From Merdimonas faecis (GTDB lineage: Bacteria; Bacillota; Clostridia; Lachnospirales; Lachnospiraceae): DNA of 64,000 nucleotides. Of the stretch, positions 47,363-55,591 are shown one piece after another. The stretch lies in NCBI RefSeq assembly GCF_001754075.1, contig NZ_MIEH01000002.1, positions 1-64,000 on the forward strand. The letters run 5' to 3'. Position 1 is the stretch's first letter. Each line of letters starts with the position of its first letter. Made by a program: the position numbers and the translations under genes. A model generated the notes under the pieces. The model searched no databases and was not told where the DNA came from. It saw only the letters and a list, made by a program, of their open reading frames with translations.

Positions 47363-47391
47363 TTGTCAAAATATTAACAATATGATATTAT
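47363..47391 (+). promoter_or_regulatory. redox-operon promoter with Rex-like operator
   Basis: TTGTCA (47363-47368) and TATTAT (47386-47391) are 17 bp apart. The same DNA holds TTGTCAA-AATA-TTAACAA (47363-47380), one mismatch from the clostridial Rex consensus TTGTTAA-N4-TTAACAA. Rex binds such sites when NADH is low and leaves when NADH rises. Repression would cover the -35 element of the succinate-pathway operon. Confidence 0.75.
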
Positions 47392-47442
47392 GATAAAAAA
47401 TTATCAAAGTCAAAATATATTCAACGAAAGGAAAGGAAAATT

Positions 47443-48387
47443 ATGAGCAGTAAGATCACCATTATTGGAGCAGGAAGTGTTGGGGCAACGATAGCTTATA
47501 AGCTGTCTGGTGAGGACATTGCATCAGAGATTGTCCTGATCGACATCAATAAGGAAAAGGTAGAAGGAGAGGTCATGGACATTAAGCAGGGCACCTGCTT
47601 CAGGAACCCGATCTCCATTATCGCAGGAGATTATAAGGATGCCGCAGGCTCTGATATCGTTATCATTACTTCCGGTATTGCACGTAAGCCAGGACAGACC
47701 CGGATCGAACTTACCCAGACAAATGTAAATATCATCAAAGAAATTACTCCGGAGATCGTAAAAGCAGCGCCAGATGCTATTTACATCATCGTCAGCAATC
47801 CAGTGGACGTTCTGACCTATGTATTTACCAAGATTTCCGGACTTCCTGAAAATCAGATCATCGGTTCCGGTACGGTTCTTGATACGGCAAGACTCCGCTC
47901 CGGCCTGTCAGAACATTTCCATGTGGCTCAGAAAAATATCCATGCCTATGTATTTGGGGAGCACGGAGATTCTTCCTTTGTTCCGTGGTCCAGTGCGGAT
48001 ATTGCCAGCATGAGTCTGGATGATTATTATACAGCAATGTCTGATAAAGTGGGAATCGAAAAGCTTAATAAGGATGCCATGGTAGAATATGTCCACAAAT
48101 CCGGCGGACAGGTGATCGCAAAGAAAGGCGCTACCTTCTATGCTGTTGCGGTAGCTGTCTGCGAGCTTTGCAATATGGTGCTTGCTGCTTCAGATTCGAT
48201 AGCTACCGTGTCCAGCATGATGCATGGAGAGTACGGGATCGACGATGTCTGCTTAAGCACCCTGACACTGATCGGACCTAACGGTGTGAAGGGAAGAGTA
48301 CCGGCACGCCTTACAGAAGAAGAGACAGAAAAGCTTAAGGCCAGTGCAAAAGTACTGAAAGATGTGATCGCACAGATCGAGATATAG
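47443..48387 (+). CDS. LDH-like malate dehydrogenase (or L-lactate dehydrogenase)
   Basis: The 314-aa protein has the Rossmann start ITIIGAGSVGATIAYKL, the mobile loop IARKPGQTRIEL and the catalytic His in FGEHGDSS. In this superfamily the residue before KPG decides the substrate: Gln in lactate, Arg in malate dehydrogenases. Here it is Arg81. With fumarase and fumarate reductase genes following, reduction of oxaloacetate to malate with NADH is the better reading; GEHGD is more LDH-like, so some doubt remains. First gene of the Rex-controlled operon, with AAAGGAAAGG upstream. Confidence 0.75.
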   Translation: MSSKITIIGAGSVGATIAYKLSGEDIASEIVLIDINKEKVEGEVMDIKQGTCFRNPISIIAGDYKDAAGSDIVIITSGIARKPGQTRIELTQTNVNIIKEITPEIVKAAPDAIYIIVSNPVDVLTYVFTKISGLPENQIIGSGTVLDTARLRSGLSEHFHVAQKNIHAYVFGEHGDSSFVPWSSADIASMSLDDYYTAMSDKVGIEKLNKDAMVEYVHKSGGQVIAKKGATFYAVAVAVCELCNMVLAASDSIATVSSMMHGEYGIDDVCLSTLTLIGPNGVKGRVPARLTEEETEKLKASAKVLKDVIAQIEI

Positions 48388-48413
48388 AAAAGGGCAGACA
48401 AGGAGGGAATATT

Positions 48414-49211
48414 ATGAAATACAGTTATTATCCCGGCTGTACTTTAAAAAATAAGGCCGAAGACCTGGACGCATATGCCAGGGTTTCGGCCAAAGCTCTG
48501 GGATTTGAACTGGAAGAGATAGAAGAGTGGCAGTGCTGTGGAGGAGTCTATCCGCTGGGAACGGACGAGATTGCCACAAAGCTGGCATCCGTCCGTGCGT
48601 TGAACGATGCGAAGGAAAAAGGACGTGAGCTGGTAACGCTATGCTCTGCCTGTCATCATGTGTTGAAAAGAGTGAATGATGACATGAAGAACGTGGAAAA
48701 TATCCGGACCAAGGCCAATAACTATATGGATCTTAAGGAGCCGTATGCAGGAGAGACAACGGTCCTTCATTTTCTGGAAGTGTTAAGAGACCGGATCGGA
48801 TGGGACACTTTGAAAGAGAAGGTAACCAATCCGCTGAAGGGAAAGAAGATCGGAGCTTATTATGGATGTCTGCTCTTAAGACCCGGGAAGATCATGGCAT
48901 TTGATGATCCGGAAAATCCAAAGATCATGGAAGACTTTATCCGTGCCATTGGAGCGGAGCCGGTGATCTACCCTTACCGGAATGAATGCTGCGGCGGGTA
49001 CATATCTTTGAAGGAAAAAGAACTGTCCAGAGGCATGTGTGAAAAGATCGAAGACAGTGCAGAAGGATTTGGGGCAGATATGCTGATCACAGCCTGTCCT
49101 TTATGTATGTATAATCTGAATAAAAACAGCCGGACAGACCTGCCGGTCTACTATTTTACAGAGCTTCTGGCAGAGGCTCTGGGCGTGAAAGATGAGGTGA
49201 AGAAGCAGTGA
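48414..49211 (+). CDS. hdrB: heterodisulfide-reductase-like subunit B (CCG domains)
   Basis: The 265-aa protein carries two CCG domains: PGC near residue 9, WQCCGG (~41) and LCSAC (~80), then GCLLLRP, ECCGG and TACPLC. These bind the noncubane iron-sulfur clusters that reduce disulfides in methanogen HdrB. Clostridia have no CoM-S-S-CoB, so the acceptor here must be another disulfide or the clusters act as an electron relay. Its stop overlaps the hdrC start. Confidence 0.88.
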   Translation: MKYSYYPGCTLKNKAEDLDAYARVSAKALGFELEEIEEWQCCGGVYPLGTDEIATKLASVRALNDAKEKGRELVTLCSACHHVLKRVNDDMKNVENIRTKANNYMDLKEPYAGETTVLHFLEVLRDRIGWDTLKEKVTNPLKGKKIGAYYGCLLLRPGKIMAFDDPENPKIMEDFIRAIGAEPVIYPYRNECCGGYISLKEKELSRGMCEKIEDSAEGFGADMLITACPLCMYNLNKNSRTDLPVYYFTELLAEALGVKDEVKKQ

Positions 49212-49597
49212 CGAATCAGAAAAAGCAGGCGGAACTGATACAGGAAATAAGTGGGGTAAACCCTTTAAAATGCATGAAATGCGGGAAATGCTCCGCATCC
49301 TGCCCGTCTTACAACGAAATGGATATCAAACCTCATCAGTTCGTATCCTATGTGATCAATGAAGATATTGAGTCGCTGGTAAAATCCAAGTCCTTATGGA
49401 AATGTCTTTCCTGCTTTGCATGCGTACAGCGCTGCCCAAGGGATGTGAAGCCGGGCAAGCTGATCGATGCGGCAAGACAGATCGTAGAAAGGCAAAAGGG
49501 CGGAGATTACCTGACGGCAGACGAGATCCCGGAGCTTCTGGATCCGGAGATCCCGCAGCAGCTTTTAGTCAGTGCGTTCAGAAGATACAGGAGGTGA
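49208..49597 (+). CDS. hdrC: heterodisulfide-reductase-like subunit C
   Basis: The 129-aa ferredoxin-like protein has two 4Fe-4S motifs (CMKCGKCSASCP and CLSCFACVQRCP) in the HdrC spacing. It passes electrons between HdrA and HdrB. The GTG start overlaps the hdrB stop, so the pair is translationally coupled. Confidence 0.9.
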   Translation: MTNQKKQAELIQEISGVNPLKCMKCGKCSASCPSYNEMDIKPHQFVSYVINEDIESLVKSKSLWKCLSCFACVQRCPRDVKPGKLIDAARQIVERQKGGDYLTADEIPELLDPEIPQQLLVSAFRRYRR

Positions 49598-49603
49598 TGG
49601 AAG

Positions 49604-51592
49604 GTGCAGAGGATAGGAGTGTTTGTCTGTCATTGCGGCACGAATATCGCGGCAACGGTAGACGTTAAAAAAGTAGTGGAAATGGCCCTCCATGAGCCGG
49701 GAGTGGTTCATGCGGAGGATTATCAATATATGTGCTCGGAAGCCGGACAGGAGAAGATCCGGGCGGCAATCCAGGAAAAGAACCTAAGCGGCATCGTAGT
49801 CTGCTCCTGCTCGCCCCGGATGCACGAGACCACCTTCCGCGGCGCGGCAGAGCGGGCCGGATTGAATCCATATATGGTGGAGATCGCAAACATCCGTGAG
49901 CACTGCTCCTGGATCCATAAGGATATGGAGGAAGCGACTGAAAAGGCTGTGATCCTGATGCGGGCGGCGGTGGCTAAGGTGAATTTAAATACGCCGCTGA
50001 AGCCGGGAGAGAGCCGGGTAACCAAGCGGGCCCTGGTGATCGGCGGAGGCATCGCCGGGATCCAGACAGCGTTGGACATCGCGGACGCAGGGTACCCGGT
50101 GGACATCGTGGAGAAGACGCCCAGTATCGGAGGAAGGATGTCCCAGCTTGACAAGACCTTCCCTACCCTGGACTGCTCGGCCTGTATCCTGACTCCAAAG
50201 ATGGTGGAGGCAAATGCCCATCCCAATATCAACATCTATACATACAGCGAAGTGGAAAAGGTATCTGGCTTTGTGGGGGATTTTACCGTAGACATCCGTA
50301 AGAAAGCAAGAAGCGTGGATATGTCCAAATGTACCGGATGCGGCGTATGTCAGGAGAAATGCCCCAGCAAGAAGACCCCCAGTGAGTTTAACAGAGGGCT
50401 GAATAACCGGAGCGCTATCTACACCCCGTTTGCCCAGGCGATCCCCAATGTGCCGGTAATCGACCGGGAAGCCTGCATTAAGTTTAAGACCGGGAAATGT
50501 GGGATTTGCTCGAAAGTCTGTCAGGCCGGCGCGATCGACTATGAGCAGGAAGATGAGATTATTACCGAGAAGTACGGAGCCATCGTGGTGGCTACCGGTT
50601 TTGATATGATCAAGCTGGATGCCTATGATGAATATGCATACAGCCAGAGCAAGGACGTAATCACCTCCCTGGAGCTGGAGCGTATCATGAATGCGGCCGG
50701 ACCTACCGGAGGACACCTGGAGCGTCTGTCCGACGGCAAGGCTCCAAAGGAGATCGTGTTTATCCAGTGCGTGGGAAGCCGCTGTGCAGACAACAGAGGG
50801 AAGAGCTACTGCTCCAAGATCTGCTGCATGTATACGGCAAAGCATGCCATGCTGATCCGGGACAAATATCCGGATGTAAACGTAACCGTCTTTTATATCG
50901 ATGTGCGGACGCCGGGCAAGAACTTCGACGAGTTTTACAGAAGAGCCGTGGAAGAGTACGGAGTCAACTACATCAAAGGCCAGGTAGGAAAGGTGATCCC
51001 CAAGCCGGATGGAAAGCTTCTGGTGCAGGGAGCGGACCTTCTGGATAATAAGCAGATCTTAAAGGAAGCGGATATGGTAGTCCTGGCGGCGGCCATCGAG
51101 CCAAATCCGGATGTGCGTAAGATCGCAACGATGCTGACTGCCAGCATCGACACCAATAACTTCCTTACCGAAGCCCATGCAAAGCTTCGTCCGGTGGAAT
51201 CCCCGACGGCGGGCGTGTTCCTTTCCGGTGTGTGTCAGGGACCAAAGGATATTCCGGAGACGGTATCTCAGGCAGGAGCGGCGGCCGTGAAGGCGATCGG
51301 GCTTCTGGCTAAGGATAAGCTTCTTACCAACCCATGTACGGCACATTCCGACGAGCTTTTGTGCAACGGATGCTCCCAGTGTGCGAATGTTTGTCCGTAT
51401 GGAGCGATTACATACGAAGAGAAAGAAGTGAACGACCACGGAATCCGGGAAGTAAGGCGTATTGCGGTAGTCAATGACGCACTGTGCCAGGGCTGCGGAG
51501 CATGTACCGTTACATGTCCGTCCGGCGCTATGGACCTGCAGGGATTCTCAAACAGACAGATTCTAGCGGAGGTGGATGCGATATGTCGATAG
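49604..51592 (+). CDS. hdrA: HdrA, FAD flavin-based electron-bifurcating subunit
   Basis: The 662-aa protein has the full methanogen-like HdrA layout: N-terminal Cys domain (VCHCGTN ... VCSCSPRMHETTFRGAAERAG), FAD-binding Rossmann fold (IGGGIAGIQTALDIADAG), DCSACILTPKM, an inserted ferredoxin (CTGCGVCQEKCP and a second set) and a C-terminal double-cluster ferredoxin (CNGCSQCANVCP, CQGCGACTVTCP). HdrA splits electron pairs between a low-potential ferredoxin and a high-potential acceptor. GTG 49604 follows GGAGGTGATG. Confidence 0.93.
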   Translation: MQRIGVFVCHCGTNIAATVDVKKVVEMALHEPGVVHAEDYQYMCSEAGQEKIRAAIQEKNLSGIVVCSCSPRMHETTFRGAAERAGLNPYMVEIANIREHCSWIHKDMEEATEKAVILMRAAVAKVNLNTPLKPGESRVTKRALVIGGGIAGIQTALDIADAGYPVDIVEKTPSIGGRMSQLDKTFPTLDCSACILTPKMVEANAHPNINIYTYSEVEKVSGFVGDFTVDIRKKARSVDMSKCTGCGVCQEKCPSKKTPSEFNRGLNNRSAIYTPFAQAIPNVPVIDREACIKFKTGKCGICSKVCQAGAIDYEQEDEIITEKYGAIVVATGFDMIKLDAYDEYAYSQSKDVITSLELERIMNAAGPTGGHLERLSDGKAPKEIVFIQCVGSRCADNRGKSYCSKICCMYTAKHAMLIRDKYPDVNVTVFYIDVRTPGKNFDEFYRRAVEEYGVNYIKGQVGKVIPKPDGKLLVQGADLLDNKQILKEADMVVLAAAIEPNPDVRKIATMLTASIDTNNFLTEAHAKLRPVESPTAGVFLSGVCQGPKDIPETVSQAGAAAVKAIGLLAKDKLLTNPCTAHSDELLCNGCSQCANVCPYGAITYEEKEVNDHGIREVRRIAVVNDALCQGCGACTVTCPSGAMDLQGFSNRQILAEVDAICR

Positions 51593-52026
51593 AAGCAAAA
51601 GAAGAATTCAGACCAAAGATCGTGGCGTTCTGCTGCAACTGGTGCAGCTACGCAGGTGCGGACCTGGCAGGCAGCAGCCGCCTTTCCTATTCGGCGGACA
51701 TAAAGATCATCCGCGTGCCCTGTTCCTGCCGTGTGAATCCTATGTTTATCCTGCGGGCATTTGAGCGGGGAGCGGACGGCGTGATCATCTGCGGATGCCA
51801 TCCGGGAGACTGCCACTATACATCCGGCAACTATTATGCCAGAAGAAGGATGACGCTTTTATTCTCCATGCTGGATTATATCGGTGTGGAAAGCGGACGG
51901 ACCCGTGTGGAGTGGGTATCTGCGGCAGAGGGTGTAAAATTTTCCCAGACCATGCATGAGTTTGTGGAAAAGATCCAGTCCCTCGGGAAAAACGTAAGAT
52001 TGGAGGATTTAAGATGCAGGAAATAG
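51583..52026 (+). CDS. mvhD: MvhD-like 2Fe-2S electron-transfer subunit
   Basis: The 147-aa protein matches MvhD/FloxD: CCNWCSYAGADLAG, then RVPCSCRV and GADGVIICGCHPGDCHY. It links HdrA to the electron-input module. The usual middle motif is CSGRV; here Gly is Cys (CSCRV), adding a possible ligand. The start is ATG 51583, overlapping the hdrA stop, with GGAGG upstream. Confidence 0.9.
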   Translation: MSIEAKEEFRPKIVAFCCNWCSYAGADLAGSSRLSYSADIKIIRVPCSCRVNPMFILRAFERGADGVIICGCHPGDCHYTSGNYYARRRMTLLFSMLDYIGVESGRTRVEWVSAAEGVKFSQTMHEFVEKIQSLGKNVRLEDLRCRK

Positions 52027-52988
52027 TAAACCGTGCAAAAGAGCTGCTGGCGGACGGAACCGTTAAGAGAGTGCTTGGATGGAAAGCCGGAGACCTGCCT
52101 TACAATCCGGAACCGGCTTACTTTGAAAAAGAAGAGGATTTCGAAGATTTCGTGTATAACGGATTCTGCGGAGCGAATTTAAGCAAATATATGATCGAGG
52201 CCTCCAAGCTGGAGGGGAAGACGCTGGTTTTCTTAAAGCCTTGTGATACATACAGCTTTCAGCAGCTTTTGAAAGAGCACCGGGTAGACAGAGATAAAGC
52301 TTATATCATTGGCGTGGGCTGTAAAGGAAAGCTGGATATTGAAAAGATCAGAGGCCTGGGCATTAAGGGGATCGAGAGTATCGAGGGAGCCGAGATCGAA
52401 GACGAGGCAGAGACTCTGAAGATCCAGACCTTTTATGGAGAGAAGACCTGTGCCTACAAGGACGCTATGCTGGAGCGGTGCCATGTCTGTAAGGGAAAGG
52501 ATCATATGATCTATGATGAACAGATCGGAGAGTCTAAGGAGACGAAGGATGCAGACCGGTTCGCAGAGGTAGAAAAGATCGAGGCTATGAGCCCGGAAGA
52601 GAAATTTGCCTTTTTCCAGAAGGAGTTAAGCAAATGTATCCGCTGTAATGCCTGCCGGAATGTATGTCCGGCCTGCAGCTGCCGTAAATGTGTGTTTGAC
52701 AGTAATAAGTTTGACAGCTCGCAGAAAGCCAATGTGGATTCCTTTGAAGAAAAGATGTTCCATATTATACGGGCCTTCCATGTGGCAGGCAGATGTACGG
52801 ACTGCGGCGAGTGCAGCAGGGTATGCCCACAGGGAATCCCGCTCCATCTTTTTAACCGGAAGTTCATCAAGGATATTAATGAACTGTACGGCGAATATCA
52901 GGCGGGAGCCGATCTTGAGGAGAGAGGCCCCTTAACCAGTTACCAGTTTGATGATGCAGAGCCTGGGATCGTGGCAGAAAGGAGATAA
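52014..52988 (+). CDS. FloxB/FrhB-like iron-sulfur subunit
   Basis: The 324-aa protein has an FrhB-like first half (LKPCDTYSFQQLL ... IIGVGCKGKLDIEKI, then CHVCKGKD) and a C-terminal double ferredoxin (CIRCNACRNVCPACSCRKC and CTDCGECSRVCPQG). It resembles the FloxB-type component of Hdr-Flox NADH dehydrogenases. It overlaps mvhD by 13 bp and is followed by the next subunit after 3 bp. Confidence 0.75.
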   Translation: MQEIVNRAKELLADGTVKRVLGWKAGDLPYNPEPAYFEKEEDFEDFVYNGFCGANLSKYMIEASKLEGKTLVFLKPCDTYSFQQLLKEHRVDRDKAYIIGVGCKGKLDIEKIRGLGIKGIESIEGAEIEDEAETLKIQTFYGEKTCAYKDAMLERCHVCKGKDHMIYDEQIGESKETKDADRFAEVEKIEAMSPEEKFAFFQKELSKCIRCNACRNVCPACSCRKCVFDSNKFDSSQKANVDSFEEKMFHIIRAFHVAGRCTDCGECSRVCPQGIPLHLFNRKFIKDINELYGEYQAGADLEERGPLTSYQFDDAEPGIVAERR

Positions 52989-52991
52989 TGG

Positions 52992-54029
52992 ATGTACAAG
53001 ATAGCGAGAGAGAATCTGACAGCATTATTTCAGAAAATTGCTGCAGATCAGGAATTATATCTTCCGGTACGGACTGCGGATCAGGTGAATTTTGGTGTGT
53101 GGACCGAAGATGCGGACGTGGATCTTGACACGTTAAAAAGTGTGAAATCGCCTAAGGATGTCTTCTTCCCTCAGAGCGAGACACTGTACACCTGCATCCG
53201 GGACGGGAAGAAGCTTAAGGTTGAGCCGGAGGCATTAAAGGAGCAGGACTTTGTCGTATTTGGAATGAAGGCCTGTGACTTAAAAGGCGTGGAGGTGCTG
53301 GACCGGGTATTTCTTTCGGATCCTGTGGACAGCTTCTATGCGGCAAGAAGAGATCACGGCACCATCGTAAGCATGGCCTGTCATGAGCCGGAGGAAACCT
53401 GCTTTTGTAAGGTGTTTGGCGTAGATGCGGCTGACCCGCAGGCGGATGTGGCCACCTGGATGATCGGGGACGATCTGTACTGGAAGCCTGAGACAGAAAA
53501 AGGGCAGAAGCTGACGGAGAACCTGGCAGACCTGCTTGAGAAGGCGGAGGACGCCGGAAGCGAAGCGGCTGTAGGAGAAGAGCAGGAGAAGATCCGGACT
53601 ATTATAGAAAAACTCCCTTACTCCAATCTTTCTCTGGAAGGATGGAACGGGGACGTGCTGATGGAAAAATTCGAGTCGCCGGTGTGGGAGAAGCTTTATA
53701 AACCCTGCCTGGCCTGCGGTACCTGTACGTTTGTATGCCCCACCTGTCAGTGCTATGACATTAAGGACTACGATACCGGACACGGGGTACAAAGATACCG
53801 CTGCTGGGATTCCTGCATGTATTCGGATTTCACCATGATGGCTCACGGAAACAACCGGACCTCGCAGAAGGAGCGGTTCCGTCAGCGCTTCATGCATAAG
53901 CTGGTTTATTTCCCGGCTAATAATGACGGGATGTATTCCTGTGTGGGATGCGGAAGATGCGTAGAGAAATGTCCGGCGGCCTTGAATATCGTGAAAGTCG
54001 TGAAAGCATTTCAGGAAGAGGAGGTGTAA
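52992..54029 (+). CDS. FloxC/AsrA-like 4Fe-4S subunit
   Basis: The 345-aa protein resembles the AsrA/HydB group: VVFGMKACDLKGVEVLDRVFL, a CHEPEETCFC site, then two cluster motifs CLACGTCTFVCPTCQC and CVGCGRCVEKCP. Such subunits pass electrons between the NAD(P)-binding flavoprotein encoded next and the iron-sulfur partners. ATG 52992 follows GGAGAT. Confidence 0.78.
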   Translation: MYKIARENLTALFQKIAADQELYLPVRTADQVNFGVWTEDADVDLDTLKSVKSPKDVFFPQSETLYTCIRDGKKLKVEPEALKEQDFVVFGMKACDLKGVEVLDRVFLSDPVDSFYAARRDHGTIVSMACHEPEETCFCKVFGVDAADPQADVATWMIGDDLYWKPETEKGQKLTENLADLLEKAEDAGSEAAVGEEQEKIRTIIEKLPYSNLSLEGWNGDVLMEKFESPVWEKLYKPCLACGTCTFVCPTCQCYDIKDYDTGHGVQRYRCWDSCMYSDFTMMAHGNNRTSQKERFRQRFMHKLVYFPANNDGMYSCVGCGRCVEKCPAALNIVKVVKAFQEEEV

Positions 54030-54035
54030 GGGTTC

Positions 54036-54890
54036 ATGAGTGAATGTACCTGTCATAAAAACTACAAATTAGATACTCTGATCCCGCAGGTGGGCGTTAT
54101 CACCGATATCCGGGAGGAGACACCGGATGTAAAGACCTTCCGGGTCAATGCACCGGAGGGAGGAAAGCTTTTTGAGCATATGCCCGGACAGTGTGCAATG
54201 CTGTGTGCTCCGGGAATCAGCGAAGGCATGTTTTCCATCACCTCATCTCCGACCAACAAAGAATATCAGGAATTCAGCATTAAAAAATGCGGTATGCTGA
54301 CGGATTATCTTCACAGCCTGGAGGTGGGCGACGAGATTACCGTGCGGGGACCTTACGGGAATCATTTTCCGGTAGAGGATGAGCTCCTGGGAAAGAATCT
54401 TCTGTTTATTGCCGGAGGAATCGGACTTGCGCCGCTTCGCTCCGTGATCAATTATGTGCTGGATAACCGGGAAAACTACGGTACCGTTGATATTGTATAT
54501 GGTTCCAGATCCGCAGACGATCTGGTGCAGTTAAAAGAAATCCAGGAAGTCTGGATGAAAAAGGAAGGGGTCAATGTTTATCTGACCATCGACCGGGAAC
54601 AGGAAGGCTGGGACGGCCACGTAGGATTCGTTCCCAATTATGTGAAGGAACTGGGATTTGACGTTAATAAAACTGCCCTGGTCTGCGGACCGCCGATCAT
54701 GATCAAGTTTACTCTGGCCGGATTAGAGGAGCTGGGATTTTCCAGGGAACAGGTCTACACAACGTTGGAGCTTCGCATGAAGTGCGGCGTAGGAAAATGC
54801 GGCAGATGCAATATCGGATCAAAATATGTATGCAAGGACGGCCCTGTATTCCGCTGCGATGAAGTGGATGAAATGCCGGATGAGTATTAA
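54036..54890 (+). CDS. FAD/NAD(P)H-binding oxidoreductase subunit (FloxA/AsrB-like)
   Basis: The 284-aa protein has a ferredoxin-reductase fold: FAD domain with MFSITSSPTNKEYQEFSIK, NAD domain with IAGGIGLAPLRSVINYVLD and VCGPPIMIKFTLAGLEELG, and a C-terminal CGVGKCGRCN 2Fe-2S motif. It should be the NAD(P)H entry point of the complex. It follows the previous gene by 6 bp. Confidence 0.88.
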   Translation: MSECTCHKNYKLDTLIPQVGVITDIREETPDVKTFRVNAPEGGKLFEHMPGQCAMLCAPGISEGMFSITSSPTNKEYQEFSIKKCGMLTDYLHSLEVGDEITVRGPYGNHFPVEDELLGKNLLFIAGGIGLAPLRSVINYVLDNRENYGTVDIVYGSRSADDLVQLKEIQEVWMKKEGVNVYLTIDREQEGWDGHVGFVPNYVKELGFDVNKTALVCGPPIMIKFTLAGLEELGFSREQVYTTLELRMKCGVGKCGRCNIGSKYVCKDGPVFRCDEVDEMPDEY

Positions 54891-54908
54891 GAAAGGAAAC
54901 GAATTCTC

Positions 54909-55583
54909 ATGGAAAAGATGGTAAATGTATATTTTTTCGGTAAGAAATACAGCGTGCCTGCGGACCTGACGATCATGACCGCCATGGAATATGCAGGCTA
55001 TACCCTGAAGCGCGGCTGCGGATGCCGGCACGGATTCTGCGGCGCCTGCGCCACGATCTACAGGATCAAGGGAAAGAACGAACTGAAGACAGGGCTCGCC
55101 TGTCAGACCCAGGTGGAAGAGGGCATGTATGTGGCAAGTATCCCCTATTTCCCCACAGATAAGAGGACTTATGACATTGACGAGATCCGTCCGGAGCAGA
55201 GGATCATGATGGAGCTTTATCCGGAGATCTACAGCTGCATCGGCTGTAATGCCTGCACCAAGGCCTGCACCCAGGACCTGAACGTTATGCAGTATATCGC
55301 TTATGCTCAGCGAGGGGATTTTGAGAAATGTGCGGAAGAATCCTTCGACTGTATCGGATGCGGCTGCTGTTCAGTCCGCTGTCCCGCAGGCATCTCTCAC
55401 CCGATGGTAGGCGTACTGGCAAGACGTCTGACAGGAAAGTATATCGCACCAAAGGCCGAGCACCTGGAAAACCGCGTCGAAGAGATCCATCACGGAGAGT
55501 ATGACGAACTGATCGAGCAGATCATGGAAAAGCCGATCGAAGAGATGCAGGAGCTTTATAATACAAGAGAGATTGAGAAATAG
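54909..55583 (+). CDS. frdB: soluble fumarate reductase/succinate dehydrogenase iron-sulfur subunit
   Basis: The 224-aa protein has an N-terminal 2Fe-2S ferredoxin (CGCRHGFCGAC ... LACQ) and two further cluster motifs (CIGCNACTKACTQ, CIGCGCCSVRCPAG). It has no CCG domain, unlike methanogen TfrB. No membrane-anchor gene (FrdC/D) is present, so the enzyme must take electrons from soluble partners. Confidence 0.85.
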   Translation: MEKMVNVYFFGKKYSVPADLTIMTAMEYAGYTLKRGCGCRHGFCGACATIYRIKGKNELKTGLACQTQVEEGMYVASIPYFPTDKRTYDIDEIRPEQRIMMELYPEIYSCIGCNACTKACTQDLNVMQYIAYAQRGDFEKCAEESFDCIGCGCCSVRCPAGISHPMVGVLARRLTGKYIAPKAEHLENRVEEIHHGEYDELIEQIMEKPIEEMQELYNTREIEK

Positions 55584-55591
55584 GAGGAGGG

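Noticed and set aside
47443-48387. Simple L-lactate dehydrogenase of a lactate fermentation
   Set aside because: Arg81 in the specificity loop and the fumarase/fumarate reductase operon favour malate, though lactate is not excluded.
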